A stretch of DNA of 5,952 bases from JBBRLG01 sp038231495 (GTDB taxonomy: Bacteria; Planctomycetota; Planctomycetia; Gemmatales; Gemmataceae), in NCBI GenBank assembly GCA_038231495.1, contig JBBRLG010000467.1, positions 1 to 5,952 of the forward strand, in the 5' to 3' direction. The notes under the pieces are model-generated. The model saw nothing but the letters and a program-made list of their open reading frames with translations. It was not told the DNA's origin and searched no databases. The first letter of the stretch is position 1. Each line of letters starts with the position of its first letter. The position numbers were made by a program, and so were the translations under genes. Positions 1-5,700 of this stretch are shown here, in pieces.

Positions 1-138
1 ACCGCCGCCCCTGGACCTGTCGCACCAGTCTTTGCTTCCCGCGCCGGCGCTTGCCGGGAAAACGGGCGTTTGCAACCGACACCGCTCCTCACGCAAGTGC
101 TGGTGAGCAAACTACTTGTGACGACAGGCCAAGCCGAA
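1..138 (-). mobile_element. Start of a second integron cassette, truncated by the window edge
   Basis: By the integron rule the next cassette begins at the TT after the G of the attC core site, here minus-strand base 138 (TTCGGC...). Reading leftwards, a GAGGAG Shine-Dalgarno-like stretch lies at about 86-91. Several possible starts follow it: a TTG about nine bases downstream and a GTG almost touching it. A GTG also overlaps its left part. More than one minus-strand frame stays open to base 1, so I cannot say which, if any, is the gene. On the plus strand one frame is open from base 1 to a TAA at 193-195, but it runs through the attC and is judged fortuitous. Confidence 0.5.
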
Positions 139-229
139 CGACACCGTTCACCTGCCGCGGCGGCCGGTGAGACGTTGAACCACAAAAAACCGTAATGCCG
201 CCGCGGTCAGGTGCAACGGATGGTTCGGC
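133..229 (-). other. attC recombination site (59-base-element type) of the first cassette
   Basis: This imperfect palindrome has the attC plan. Read on the minus strand, R'' GCCGAAC (229-223) is followed by a 5-base spacer and the outer L arm (217-208). A GC-rich stem follows, then an inner CGGT/ACCG stem (165-168 with 189-192) around a 20-base loop. It closes with L' (154-146), a 6-base spacer and R' GTTCGGC (139-133). The R boxes are perfectly complementary. The L arm CACCTG pairs with CAGGTG, and GTT with AAC. The 10-bp stem 155-164 pairs with 197-206. Two one-base bulges, at 214 and 207, lie six bases apart in the arm next to the gene. That is where the extra bases of attC sites lie (2L), and it fixes the orientation. 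Length is 97 bp, within the family range. IntI would cut at G139/T138 on the core, acting on the folded single strand. Confidence 0.9.
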
Positions 230-235
230 GCGTCC

Positions 236-739
236 TCACTTCAAGGCAAGGAAAAACTCGTCATGCTCCCCGCCTGCTTTTGCCCGCTCCAGCGCCGTTT
301 CAAAATGGAGGAAGCCGATCCTCTTTGCCGACTCGCGCAACTGCTTGATCTTCGGTTCTGCCTTCTCGCCCAGCGCGGCCAGTAAGGACTCCAGCCGGCG
401 GCAAAACAACCGCGCCCAGAGCCCTTGTTCACTGCGGGCAATCACCTTCATCGCCTCGTCGCCGCCTGAAAAGACCGCCTCCATCTCGACCTGGACAAAC
501 TCCAACCTGTTTCTCTGCTTCCGGCACCCAACCACCGTCGTCGTGTCATGCCAGAGCGGGGTAACCGGCGGTCCGGGCACGTCAGGCAGGTACTCGAATG
601 GCTGTTCTAGCAGGTGTCGCTGGCAAATCGACTCAAAGAAAGGGTCGGCCGGTTCGCCGATCGCGAACTGGATCAGCTCGTTGCTCAACCCGCATCGGCG
701 AAACGCCTCAAGCCAATCGGCTTTACCATCTGGGATCAC
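236..739 (-). CDS. Uncharacterised cassette-encoded protein (167 aa)
   Basis: I do not recognise a named family. The start is taken as GTG at 739-737, because AAGGGAG (754-748) sits eight bases upstream and both lie just inside the cassette. The in-frame ATG at 832 lies in the repeat array outside the cassette and has no such support. The product looks like a soluble cytoplasmic protein with no signal peptide or membrane segment. The N-terminal third is mixed helix with W9, F13 and the FAIGEPADPFFE stretch (25-36). The middle looks beta-rich: PLW (61-63), then TTVVG (67-71) and LEFVQVEME (79-87), then VIARSEQGL (99-107). The C-terminal 50 residues are charged and helical. The strand-rich core with conserved-looking W and E residues loosely recalls SMI1/KNR4-like (SUKH) immunity proteins, a guess only. 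Transcription should come from Pc across a leader of about 160 bases, and the attC hairpin directly after the stop may protect or end the transcript. Confidence 0.85.
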   Translation of the reverse strand: MIPDGKADWLEAFRRCGLSNELIQFAIGEPADPFFESICQRHLLEQPFEYLPDVPGPPVTPLWHDTTTVVGCRKQRNRLEFVQVEMEAVFSGGDEAMKVIARSEQGLWARLFCRRLESLLAALGEKAEPKIKQLRESAKRIGFLHFETALERAKAGGEHDEFFLALK

Positions 740-747
740 GTTCGAGT

Positions 748-754
748 CTCCCTT
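748..754 (-). promoter_or_regulatory. Ribosome binding site deciding the GTG start of the cassette gene
   Basis: On the minus strand AAGGGAG is followed by eight bases and GTG (739-737). It lies immediately after the cassette core site GTTCGGC, so the ribosome binding site travels with the cassette. Confidence 0.75.
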
Positions 755-755
755 C

Positions 756-762
756 GCCGAAC
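756..762 (-). other. attI/first-cassette junction core site
   Basis: Minus-strand GTTCGGC is identical to the R' core of the attC at 133-139 and complementary to its R'' box at 223-229. By integron rules the G at 762 belongs to attI and the TT onward to the cassette, so attI extends to the right from 762. A second IntI box in attI could not be identified with confidence. Confidence 0.82.
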
Positions 763-777
763 TGGTGATTATGCTAA

Positions 778-902
778 CCGGCGCCGGCACATTAGTGCTG
801 TAGCGCCGGCACTTTAATGCCGTTGCCGGCAATTTAGTGCCAGTGCTGGCACTTTAGTGTGGAGCGCCAGCACTTTAGTGCCAGCGCCGGCACTTTATCT
901 CA
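778..902. repeat. Array of six imperfect palindromes with 20-22 bp period in the attI/leader region
   Basis: The unit approximates GGCACTTTAGTGCC, a dyad of GGCACT and AGTGCC around TT. Copies start at 786, 808, 828, 848, 869 and 889 (spacings 22, 20, 20, 21, 20), about two helical turns. The first five each differ from the ideal by one or two bases; the last has only the left half intact. The DNA between copies is GC-rich (GCGCC type). The array lies between the cassette junction and the Pc -10, so it is in the untranslated leader of the cassette transcript. AGTGCC of one copy can also pair with GGCACT of the next (836-841 with 848-853; 877-882 with 889-894) to give 6-bp stems with 6-base loops. 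A protein-bound operator or iteron array, extra integrase sites, or a folded leader are all possible. Confidence 0.85.
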
Positions 903-907
903 GGCTC

Positions 908-936
908 ATTAGAATCGTGCCCGCGCACCCTGTCAA
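908..936 (-). promoter_or_regulatory. Pc, the cassette promoter
   Basis: On the minus strand TTGACA (936-931) is followed by a 17-base spacer and TCTAAT (913-908), a consensus -35 and a five-of-six -10 at the best spacing. Transcription would start near 900 and run left through the palindrome array into the cassette. Position and direction match the Pc of classical integrons. Confidence 0.78.
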
Positions 937-962
937 GCACTTTCACCATTTTCTTCTTGACA
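931..962. promoter_or_regulatory. Inverted repeat TGTCAAG-N18-CTTGACA joining the two divergent -35 boxes
   Basis: TGTCAAG (931-937) and CTTGACA (956-962) are perfect 7-base inverted arms. They are the -35 elements of Pc and PintI themselves, so the symmetry may simply reflect two consensus promoters back to back. A repressor binding here would silence both. No LexA-type CTGT-N8-ACAG box was seen between 739 and 1028. Confidence 0.5.
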
Positions 963-984
963 CCGCCCTCAATACATGTACACT
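957..984 (+). promoter_or_regulatory. PintI, the integrase promoter
   Basis: TTGACA (957-962), a 16-base spacer and TACACT (979-984, four of six matches to TATAAT) lie 44 bases before the intI ATG. A perfect 8-bp palindrome TACATGTA (973-980) overlaps the -10 and could be an operator half. Expected start of transcription is near 991, leaving a leader of about 37 bases. Confidence 0.65.
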
Positions 985-1016
985 CATCAACCAAACGCCC
1001 GTTCACATTTGCGCAC

Positions 1017-1021
1017 GGAGG
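1017..1021 (+). promoter_or_regulatory. Shine-Dalgarno of intI
   Basis: GGAGG is followed by six bases and ATG at 1028. This decides the start, since the open frame continues upstream to about 857 without any comparable signal. Confidence 0.8.
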
Positions 1022-1027
1022 TTCACC

Positions 1028-2425
1028 ATGAATCCCCATACCATCCCCGATCCGTCTACGCTGATGCCAGCGACCGTCAAGAAACCGCCCCTGCTCGATC
1101 GGCTCCGGCTCGCGGCGGGCGCTCGCGGCGATTCCCAGCCAACCGCCGACACCCTCGTCTCCTGGGCACGCGCGTTCATTCTCTTCCACAACAAGCGGCA
1201 TCCGTCCGAACTGGGGCTTCCCGAAGCGACGCACTTTCTCGAACACGTTGTCAAGACCGCTCCCGAACCCTTGCCGGCCCTGGCGCAGGCTCGCTCGGCG
1301 CTGACCCTGCTCTACAGCGGCGTCCTTGGCATCGACCTCGGCGAACTGCCGCAACCCCGGCCGCCGCGCCTGCTCGACCAGCTTCGTCTCGTCCTTCGCG
1401 TTCGCCACTACTCGCCGCGCACCGAGGCATGCTATGTCCACTGGGCCAAACGCTTCATCGTGTTTCACCGGCAACGCCATCCGCGGACCATGTGTGCGGC
1501 CGAGGTCGAGCAGTTCCTGACCCACCTGGCGGTCGCTGAGCGCGTCTCGGCCAGCACGCAAAACCAGGCGCTGAATGCCCTGTTGTTCTTCTATGTGCAA
1601 GTGCTAGAGATCGACCTCGGCCGACTCGACGCTGTGCGGGCGCGGCGCGGGAAGCGGTTGCCCGTGGTTCTGAAACCGGAGGAAGTGGGTTTGGTCCTCG
1701 CGCACGTCCACGGAGCCGACGGTTTGTTCCGCCTCATGGCCCGACTGCTGTATGGCTGTGGGCTGCGCGTGACGGAGTGCTGCACGCTGCGCGTCCACGA
1801 CCTCGACCTGGGCCGGGCGCAGATCCTGGTTCGCGGCGGCAAGGGGAACAAGGACCGGGTGGTCATGCTGCCGCGCGCCGTGCGCGCCGATCTGAGCGAG
1901 CAAATCGCGAAACGTAAACAGGTGCATGAGCGCGACCTGGAGCGGGGTCTGGCGCGCGTGGAGTTACCGGACGCCTTGGAGCGGAAATACCCACGTGCGG
2001 CGCAGGCGTTGGAGTGGCAGTTCGCGTTCGCGTCGCGGCAGTTGTCGCACTGCCCGCGCAGCGGGCGCGTCGGCCGCCATCACGTCCTGGAGGGGTCGCT
2101 GCAACGGGCCGTGGCCCAGGCGGGAGTGGCTGCGGGTCTCGACCGGGCCATCCACTGTCACACCTTCCGCCACAGCTTCGCCACGCACCTCGTCGAGCGC
2201 GGCGTGGATATCCGGTCGGTGCAGCAGTTACTCGGCCACGAAAGTCTGGAAACGACGATGATCTACACCCACGTCGCGCGCCAGGGCGTCGCGGGCGTGA
2301 CCAGCCCCCTCGACCTGCTCAACGACGTGAATGCCGGCGAGATACAAGCGGCCGTCGAGGCCACGCGGGCGCGGGACCAGCCGCAGCAACGGGACCAATT
2401 GGCGTCTGTTCATTTCACAAGGTAA
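1028..2425 (+). CDS. intI: Integron integrase (tyrosine recombinase) with duplicated N-terminal core-binding domain
   Basis: This site-specific recombinase (465 aa) would insert cassettes at attI and excise them at attC. The catalytic domain shows the tyrosine-recombinase set: R247 (GCGLRVTE), K272 (RGGKGNKDR), H378 and R381 (HTFRHSF), H404 (LLGHES) and nucleophile Y413 (IYTHV). The IntI-specific insert between them is present (316-336, with KYP and W330-F334), which separates it from XerC/XerD. Two SAM-like N-terminal domains of 86 residues lie in tandem (22-107 and 115-200), both beginning LLD and ending IDLG-x-L, about 35 identities by hand. The second matches a normal IntI (SPRTE, W, FHRQRHP); the first has lost the RTE part. 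The protein is therefore about 100 residues longer than usual IntI (roughly 320-340 aa). The start is set by GGAGG at 1017-1021, and the gene is divergent from the cassette array. All catalytic residues are intact, so activity is likely. Confidence 0.95.
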   Translation: MNPHTIPDPSTLMPATVKKPPLLDRLRLAAGARGDSQPTADTLVSWARAFILFHNKRHPSELGLPEATHFLEHVVKTAPEPLPALAQARSALTLLYSGVLGIDLGELPQPRPPRLLDQLRLVLRVRHYSPRTEACYVHWAKRFIVFHRQRHPRTMCAAEVEQFLTHLAVAERVSASTQNQALNALLFFYVQVLEIDLGRLDAVRARRGKRLPVVLKPEEVGLVLAHVHGADGLFRLMARLLYGCGLRVTECCTLRVHDLDLGRAQILVRGGKGNKDRVVMLPRAVRADLSEQIAKRKQVHERDLERGLARVELPDALERKYPRAAQALEWQFAFASRQLSHCPRSGRVGRHHVLEGSLQRAVAQAGVAAGLDRAIHCHTFRHSFATHLVERGVDIRSVQQLLGHESLETTMIYTHVARQGVAGVTSPLDLLNDVNAGEIQAAVEATRARDQPQQRDQLASVHFTR

Positions 2426-2453
2426 GGGAAGGCGAACTGCAACCGGTTTTCCG

Positions 2454-2622
2454 TTGGCAAGGGTGGCTCTTTTTTTGGCAAGGGTGGACGGTGGCAAGGG
2501 TGGTTTTTGCCGGCATCTTACGTGTAAGACGTGTTCAGAAAAAGGTTTGCGTTGCAGGTACTGGGAGGTTTCACGAAGGCGCCGGACCACCCTTGCCAAG
2601 GTGCGGAAGTTGGCAAGGGTGG
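2454..2622. repeat. Five copies of a 13-bp TTGGCAAGGGTGG element
   Basis: Direct copies lie at 2454-2466, 2475-2487, 2491-2503 (first base G, not T) and 2610-2622, with one inverted copy CCACCCTTGCCAA at 2587-2599. The first three are packed within 50 bases, two of them next to T-runs. The even conservation outside any reading frame suggests a dispersed intergenic repeat family or protein-binding sites; which is not known. Confidence 0.85.
2587..2622 (+). terminator. Strong hairpin downstream of intI, possible terminator
   Basis: CCACCCTTGCCAA (2587-2599) and TTGGCAAGGGTGG (2610-2622) form a perfect 13-bp stem with a 10-base loop. It lies about 160 bases after the intI stop. There is no T-run after it, so it is not a textbook intrinsic terminator. 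It may end or stabilise the intI message, or simply be an inverted pair of the repeat family. Confidence 0.4.
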
Positions 2623-2625
2623 GTC

Positions 2626-2640
2626 TGACACGCTGTGTCA
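2626..2640. promoter_or_regulatory. Operator-like palindrome TGACAC-GCT-GTGTCA
   Basis: A perfect 6+3+6 inverted repeat lies immediately after the hairpin and about 45 bases upstream of the likely -10 of the peptidase gene. Size and symmetry suit a dimeric regulator, but no regulator gene is in view. Confidence 0.35.
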
Positions 2641-2683
2641 TCGCCAGGGGGTGTCGCTTTCTCCTCGTTTCCAGGCGACGCTC

Positions 2684-2692
2684 TGGTAAAAT
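2684..2692 (+). promoter_or_regulatory. Probable extended -10 promoter of the peptidase gene
   Basis: TGG followed by TAAAAT (2687-2692) gives an extended -10 (TGn plus five of six matches). No good -35 lies at the right distance, which fits an extended -10 type. Transcription would begin near 2699, about 41 bases before the ATG. The leader contains a tandem CGTCCTTC doublet (2701-2716). Confidence 0.45.
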
Positions 2693-2739
2693 GGCCGAAC
2701 CGTCCTTCCGTCCTTCCGACGATTACCCCGAGGCGCCTC

Positions 2740-5700
2740 ATGATCCGACGTATCTGGCCGTTGCTGTTCCTTACCCTGCTGGCCGCCGACAAGCCTGCCG
2801 AGCCGTTGTTGACCGTTGCCGAAAAGACCGAGTACAAGGCGACCTCGCGCCACGCCGACGTGGTCGAGTTCTGCGACCGCTTGGCGAAACAGTCGCCGGT
2901 CGTGCGCGTTGGCGAGTTGGGCACCAGCGGCGAGGGCCGTAAGCTGCCGTTGCTCATCCTTGCCGACCCGCCCGTCGCGACGCCGGAGGAGGCCGCCAAG
3001 AGCAAGAAGCTCGTCGTCCTCGTCATCGGCAACATCCACGCCGGCGAGGTCGATGGCAAGGAGGCGCTGTTGATGCTGGCCCGCGACATCGCGACCGCGA
3101 AGGAACGGCCGCTGTTGAAGGACCTCGTCATCGTCTTCGCGCCCATCTTCAACGCCGACGGCAACGAGCAGATTGCCAAGACCCACCGCTCCAACCAGGC
3201 CGGCCCCGAAGAGGGCGTCGGCGTCCGCACCAATGCCCAGGGGCTGGACCTCAACCGCGATTACGTGAAGCTCGAAAGTCCCGAAGTGCGGGCGCTGGTG
3301 CGTGCCTTCAATCAGTGGGATCCCGCCGTGTTCGTGGACTGTCATACGACCAACGGCTCGTTCCATCGCTATACGATGACCTACGAGGGCGGCCGCTGCC
3401 CCGCCGGCGATGCGAAGATCGTGAACCTTGTTATGGACGAGATGTTGCCCGAAATCACCAAGCGGTTGGAGAAGGAGACGGGTTACAAATCGTACTACTA
3501 CGGCGGCTTCTCGCCGGATCGCACACGCTGGGAGACCGTCCCGGCAACGCCGCGTTACGGCACCCACTACGCCGGGTTGCGCAACTGCATTGCGATCCTG
3601 TCGGAGTCGTATACCTATGCTCCGTTCAAGGACCGCGTCCTGGGCAGTCGAGGATTCGTCAAAGACATCCTCGAATACACGGCGGAGAACAAGGAGAAGA
3701 TTCGCAAGTTGCTGGACGACGCGCGCAAGTTGACGGTGCAAGCCGGGACGGAACTGAAGGAAACCGCGAAGGTGCCGCTGCAATACAAGGACGGGCCACG
3801 CGGCCGGCCCTATGAGTTCCTCGGCTTCGTCGAGGAGGTGAAGGACGGCCGCAAGGTCAGCACCGGCACGCCGAAATCGTATGAGCTGACCTACTGGGGC
3901 GGCTCGGAAACGACGCTGTCGGTGCGGCTGCCCTACGCCTATCTCATCCCGGCGTCCCAGGCGAAGGCCGTCGAAAACCTGCAACGGCACGGCGTCGTCA
4001 TGGAGGAACTGCGCGAAGACATCGAACTGGACGTGGAGGCGTACCAGGTCGAGCAAATCACGAAGGGGCCGGCGTTTCAGAAGCACCAGCCGCTAAGTCT
4101 CGGCGTCAAGCCGCGCAAGGAAAGCCGCAAGGTCGAGGCGGGCACGGTCGTCGTCCGCACGGCCCAACCGCTCGGCAGCCTGGCCGCGTTCCTCCTGGAG
4201 CCGCAGTCGTGCGACGGGTTGGCGACGTGGAACTTTTTCGACGACGCGCTGAAGGAAGGCAAGGACTTCCCGGTGCTGCGTTTGCCGGCCAAGGCCGCGC
4301 TGACGACCGGCCGCGTCCGGCCCTTGCCCGAAGATCGGCCGCAGAAGAAATCGATCTCGTTCGAGACGTTGCACGGCACCACGCCGCCGCCGAATTTCTC
4401 CGGCAATCCGGCCTGGATCGTCGGCTGGCTCGACGACGGCGAACATTTCCTGCAAATGAAGGAAGGCCGGTTGCACACTGTCGATGCGGTGACGGGTCGT
4501 TCGCAGCAATTCATTGACCCCGACAAGCTCGCCACCGGACTTGCCACGCTGCCGGCGGTCGATAAGGAGGCCGTGCAGCGGCTAGCGCGCTCGCCGGTCC
4601 TGCAAATGAATGCGCAGCGCACCAGTGCCTTGTTCTTGCATGAAAACGACCTGTACCATTGCAACCTCGACGGCACCAAACCCGTCCGCCTGACACGGTC
4701 GCCCGGTGCGAAGGAACTCGCCACGTTCAGCCCCGACGGCCGGTTCGTCGCCTTCGTCCGCGACAACAACCTCTTCGTCGTGGACGTGGCCACGCAAACG
4801 GAAAAGGCCCTGACGACCGACGGCAGCACGACGGTGTTCAACGGCAAGGCCGATTGGGTGTATTACGAGGAGGTCTATAACCGTTCGCGGCACGCTTTCT
4901 GGTGGAGTCCCGATTCGACGCGGCTGGCGTTTCTGTCCTTCGACGACGGCCCCGTGAAGAAGCTCACCGTCGTCGATCACCTGCCGGTCAACCAGCGCGT
5001 CGAGGAGACGCCGTACCCCAAGGCCGGTCAACCGAACCCGTTAGTGAAACTCGGCGTGGTCTCGACCGGCGGCGGCACCGTGAACTGGGCCGACCTCGAC
5101 GGTTACACGGCGAACGCCTCGCTCGTCCCGCGCGTCGGCTGGATGCCCGACAGCCAAAACGCTTTTTTCTACGTGCAGGACCGCGCCCAGACGTGGCTCG
5201 ACTTCTGCACCGTCGGCCGCACCGGGGGCGCGCCGACGAAACTGTTTCGCGAAGCGACCAAAGCCTGGGTCGATGATCCGGGCGATCCGACCTTCCTCAA
5301 AGACGGCTCGTTCCTGCTCCTCAGCGAACGTAGCGGCTGGAAGCACGTCTATCATTTCGACAAGGACGGCAAGCTGAAAAAGCCGATTACCACCGGCGAC
5401 TGGGAGGTGCGCACCCTGCACCTCGTCGATGAAGACGGCGGTTGGGTTTACTTCTCGGCCACGCGCGACAGCCCAACGTCACAAAACCTCTACCGGGTCA
5501 AACTCGACGGCACCGGCATCGAACGCCTGACGAGCGGCGTCGATCAGCGCGTCGCGGTTGCCCCCAAGGCCAAGCTCTTCATTCACAGCTACAGCGACGA
5601 AAAGACGCCGACCCGCGTGCGCGTCTGCCGCACCGACGGCACAGCGGTCCGCATGGTGGACACGAATCCGGTGTACCTGGTCGAGGACTATCGCCTCGGC

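Larger units (their letters stand above)
139..761 (-). mobile_element. Complete integron gene cassette (623 bp)
   Basis: The two boundaries are identical core sites on the minus strand, GTTCGGC at 762-756 (attI side) and GTTCGGC at 139-133 (attC R'). Crossover between G and TT at each gives a 623-bp unit. The unit has one gene (236-739), only 22 bases before its GTG start and 6 bases between its stop and the attC. This compact layout, and the match between the first bases of the cassette and its own attC, are what an excisable circle requires. The gene carries its own Shine-Dalgarno but no clear promoter inside the cassette, so expression should depend on Pc at 908-936. Confidence 0.87.
1..2425. 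mobile_element. Integron platform: intI, divergent Pc/PintI promoters, attI junction, one complete cassette and the start of a second
   Basis: All parts of a classical integron are visible in canonical order. They are a divergent integron integrase gene (1028-2425, +), a leftward promoter (908-936), an attI-side core site GTTCGGC (756-762, minus), a minus-strand gene (236-739) and an attC (133-229) that ends in an identical core site. The cassette array therefore runs leftwards off the window. No resistance gene, transposase or IS is visible, so this looks like a resident (chromosomal, sedentary-type) integron; that last point is inference. The array may be longer to the left. Confidence 0.88.
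2426..2739. other. Intergenic region between intI and the peptidase gene
   Basis: No gene is supported here. The region holds five TTGGCAAGGGTGG elements, a hairpin (2587-2622), a small inverted repeat TCTTAC-GT-GTAAGA (2516-2529), a palindrome (2626-2640) and a likely promoter (2684-2692). Its base composition is less GC-rich and more T-tracted than the flanking genes. Confidence 0.7.

Noticed and set aside
1..195. Plus-strand open frame from the left edge to TAA 193-195
   Set aside because: It passes through most of the attC and shows no protein-like pattern. A 64-codon open stretch is unremarkable at this GC content.
195..803. 202-codon plus-strand frame opposite the cassette gene
   Set aside because: It is antisense to 236-739, starts inside the attC and lacks a ribosome site. 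The minus-strand gene fits the cassette boundaries exactly.
740..832. N-terminal extension of the cassette gene to ATG 832
   Set aside because: The extension would be encoded by the palindrome array and cross the attI/cassette junction, and no Shine-Dalgarno precedes it. The GTG at 739 has AAGGGAG at eight bases.
857..1027. Upstream extension of the intI frame to a GTG at 857
   Set aside because: It would start in the palindrome array and before the PintI promoter. ATG 1028 has GGAGG at six bases.
2638..4086. 482-codon minus-strand open frame
   Set aside because: It is antisense to the M14 domain, whose catalytic motifs are clear on the plus strand. Its arginine- and leucine-rich, repetitive composition is typical of a shadow frame in GC-rich DNA.
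4077..5031. Minus-strand frames opposite the M14/DPP IV joint and propeller
   Set aside because: They overlap plus-strand sequence with recognisable DPP IV motifs, and have no family features or start signals.
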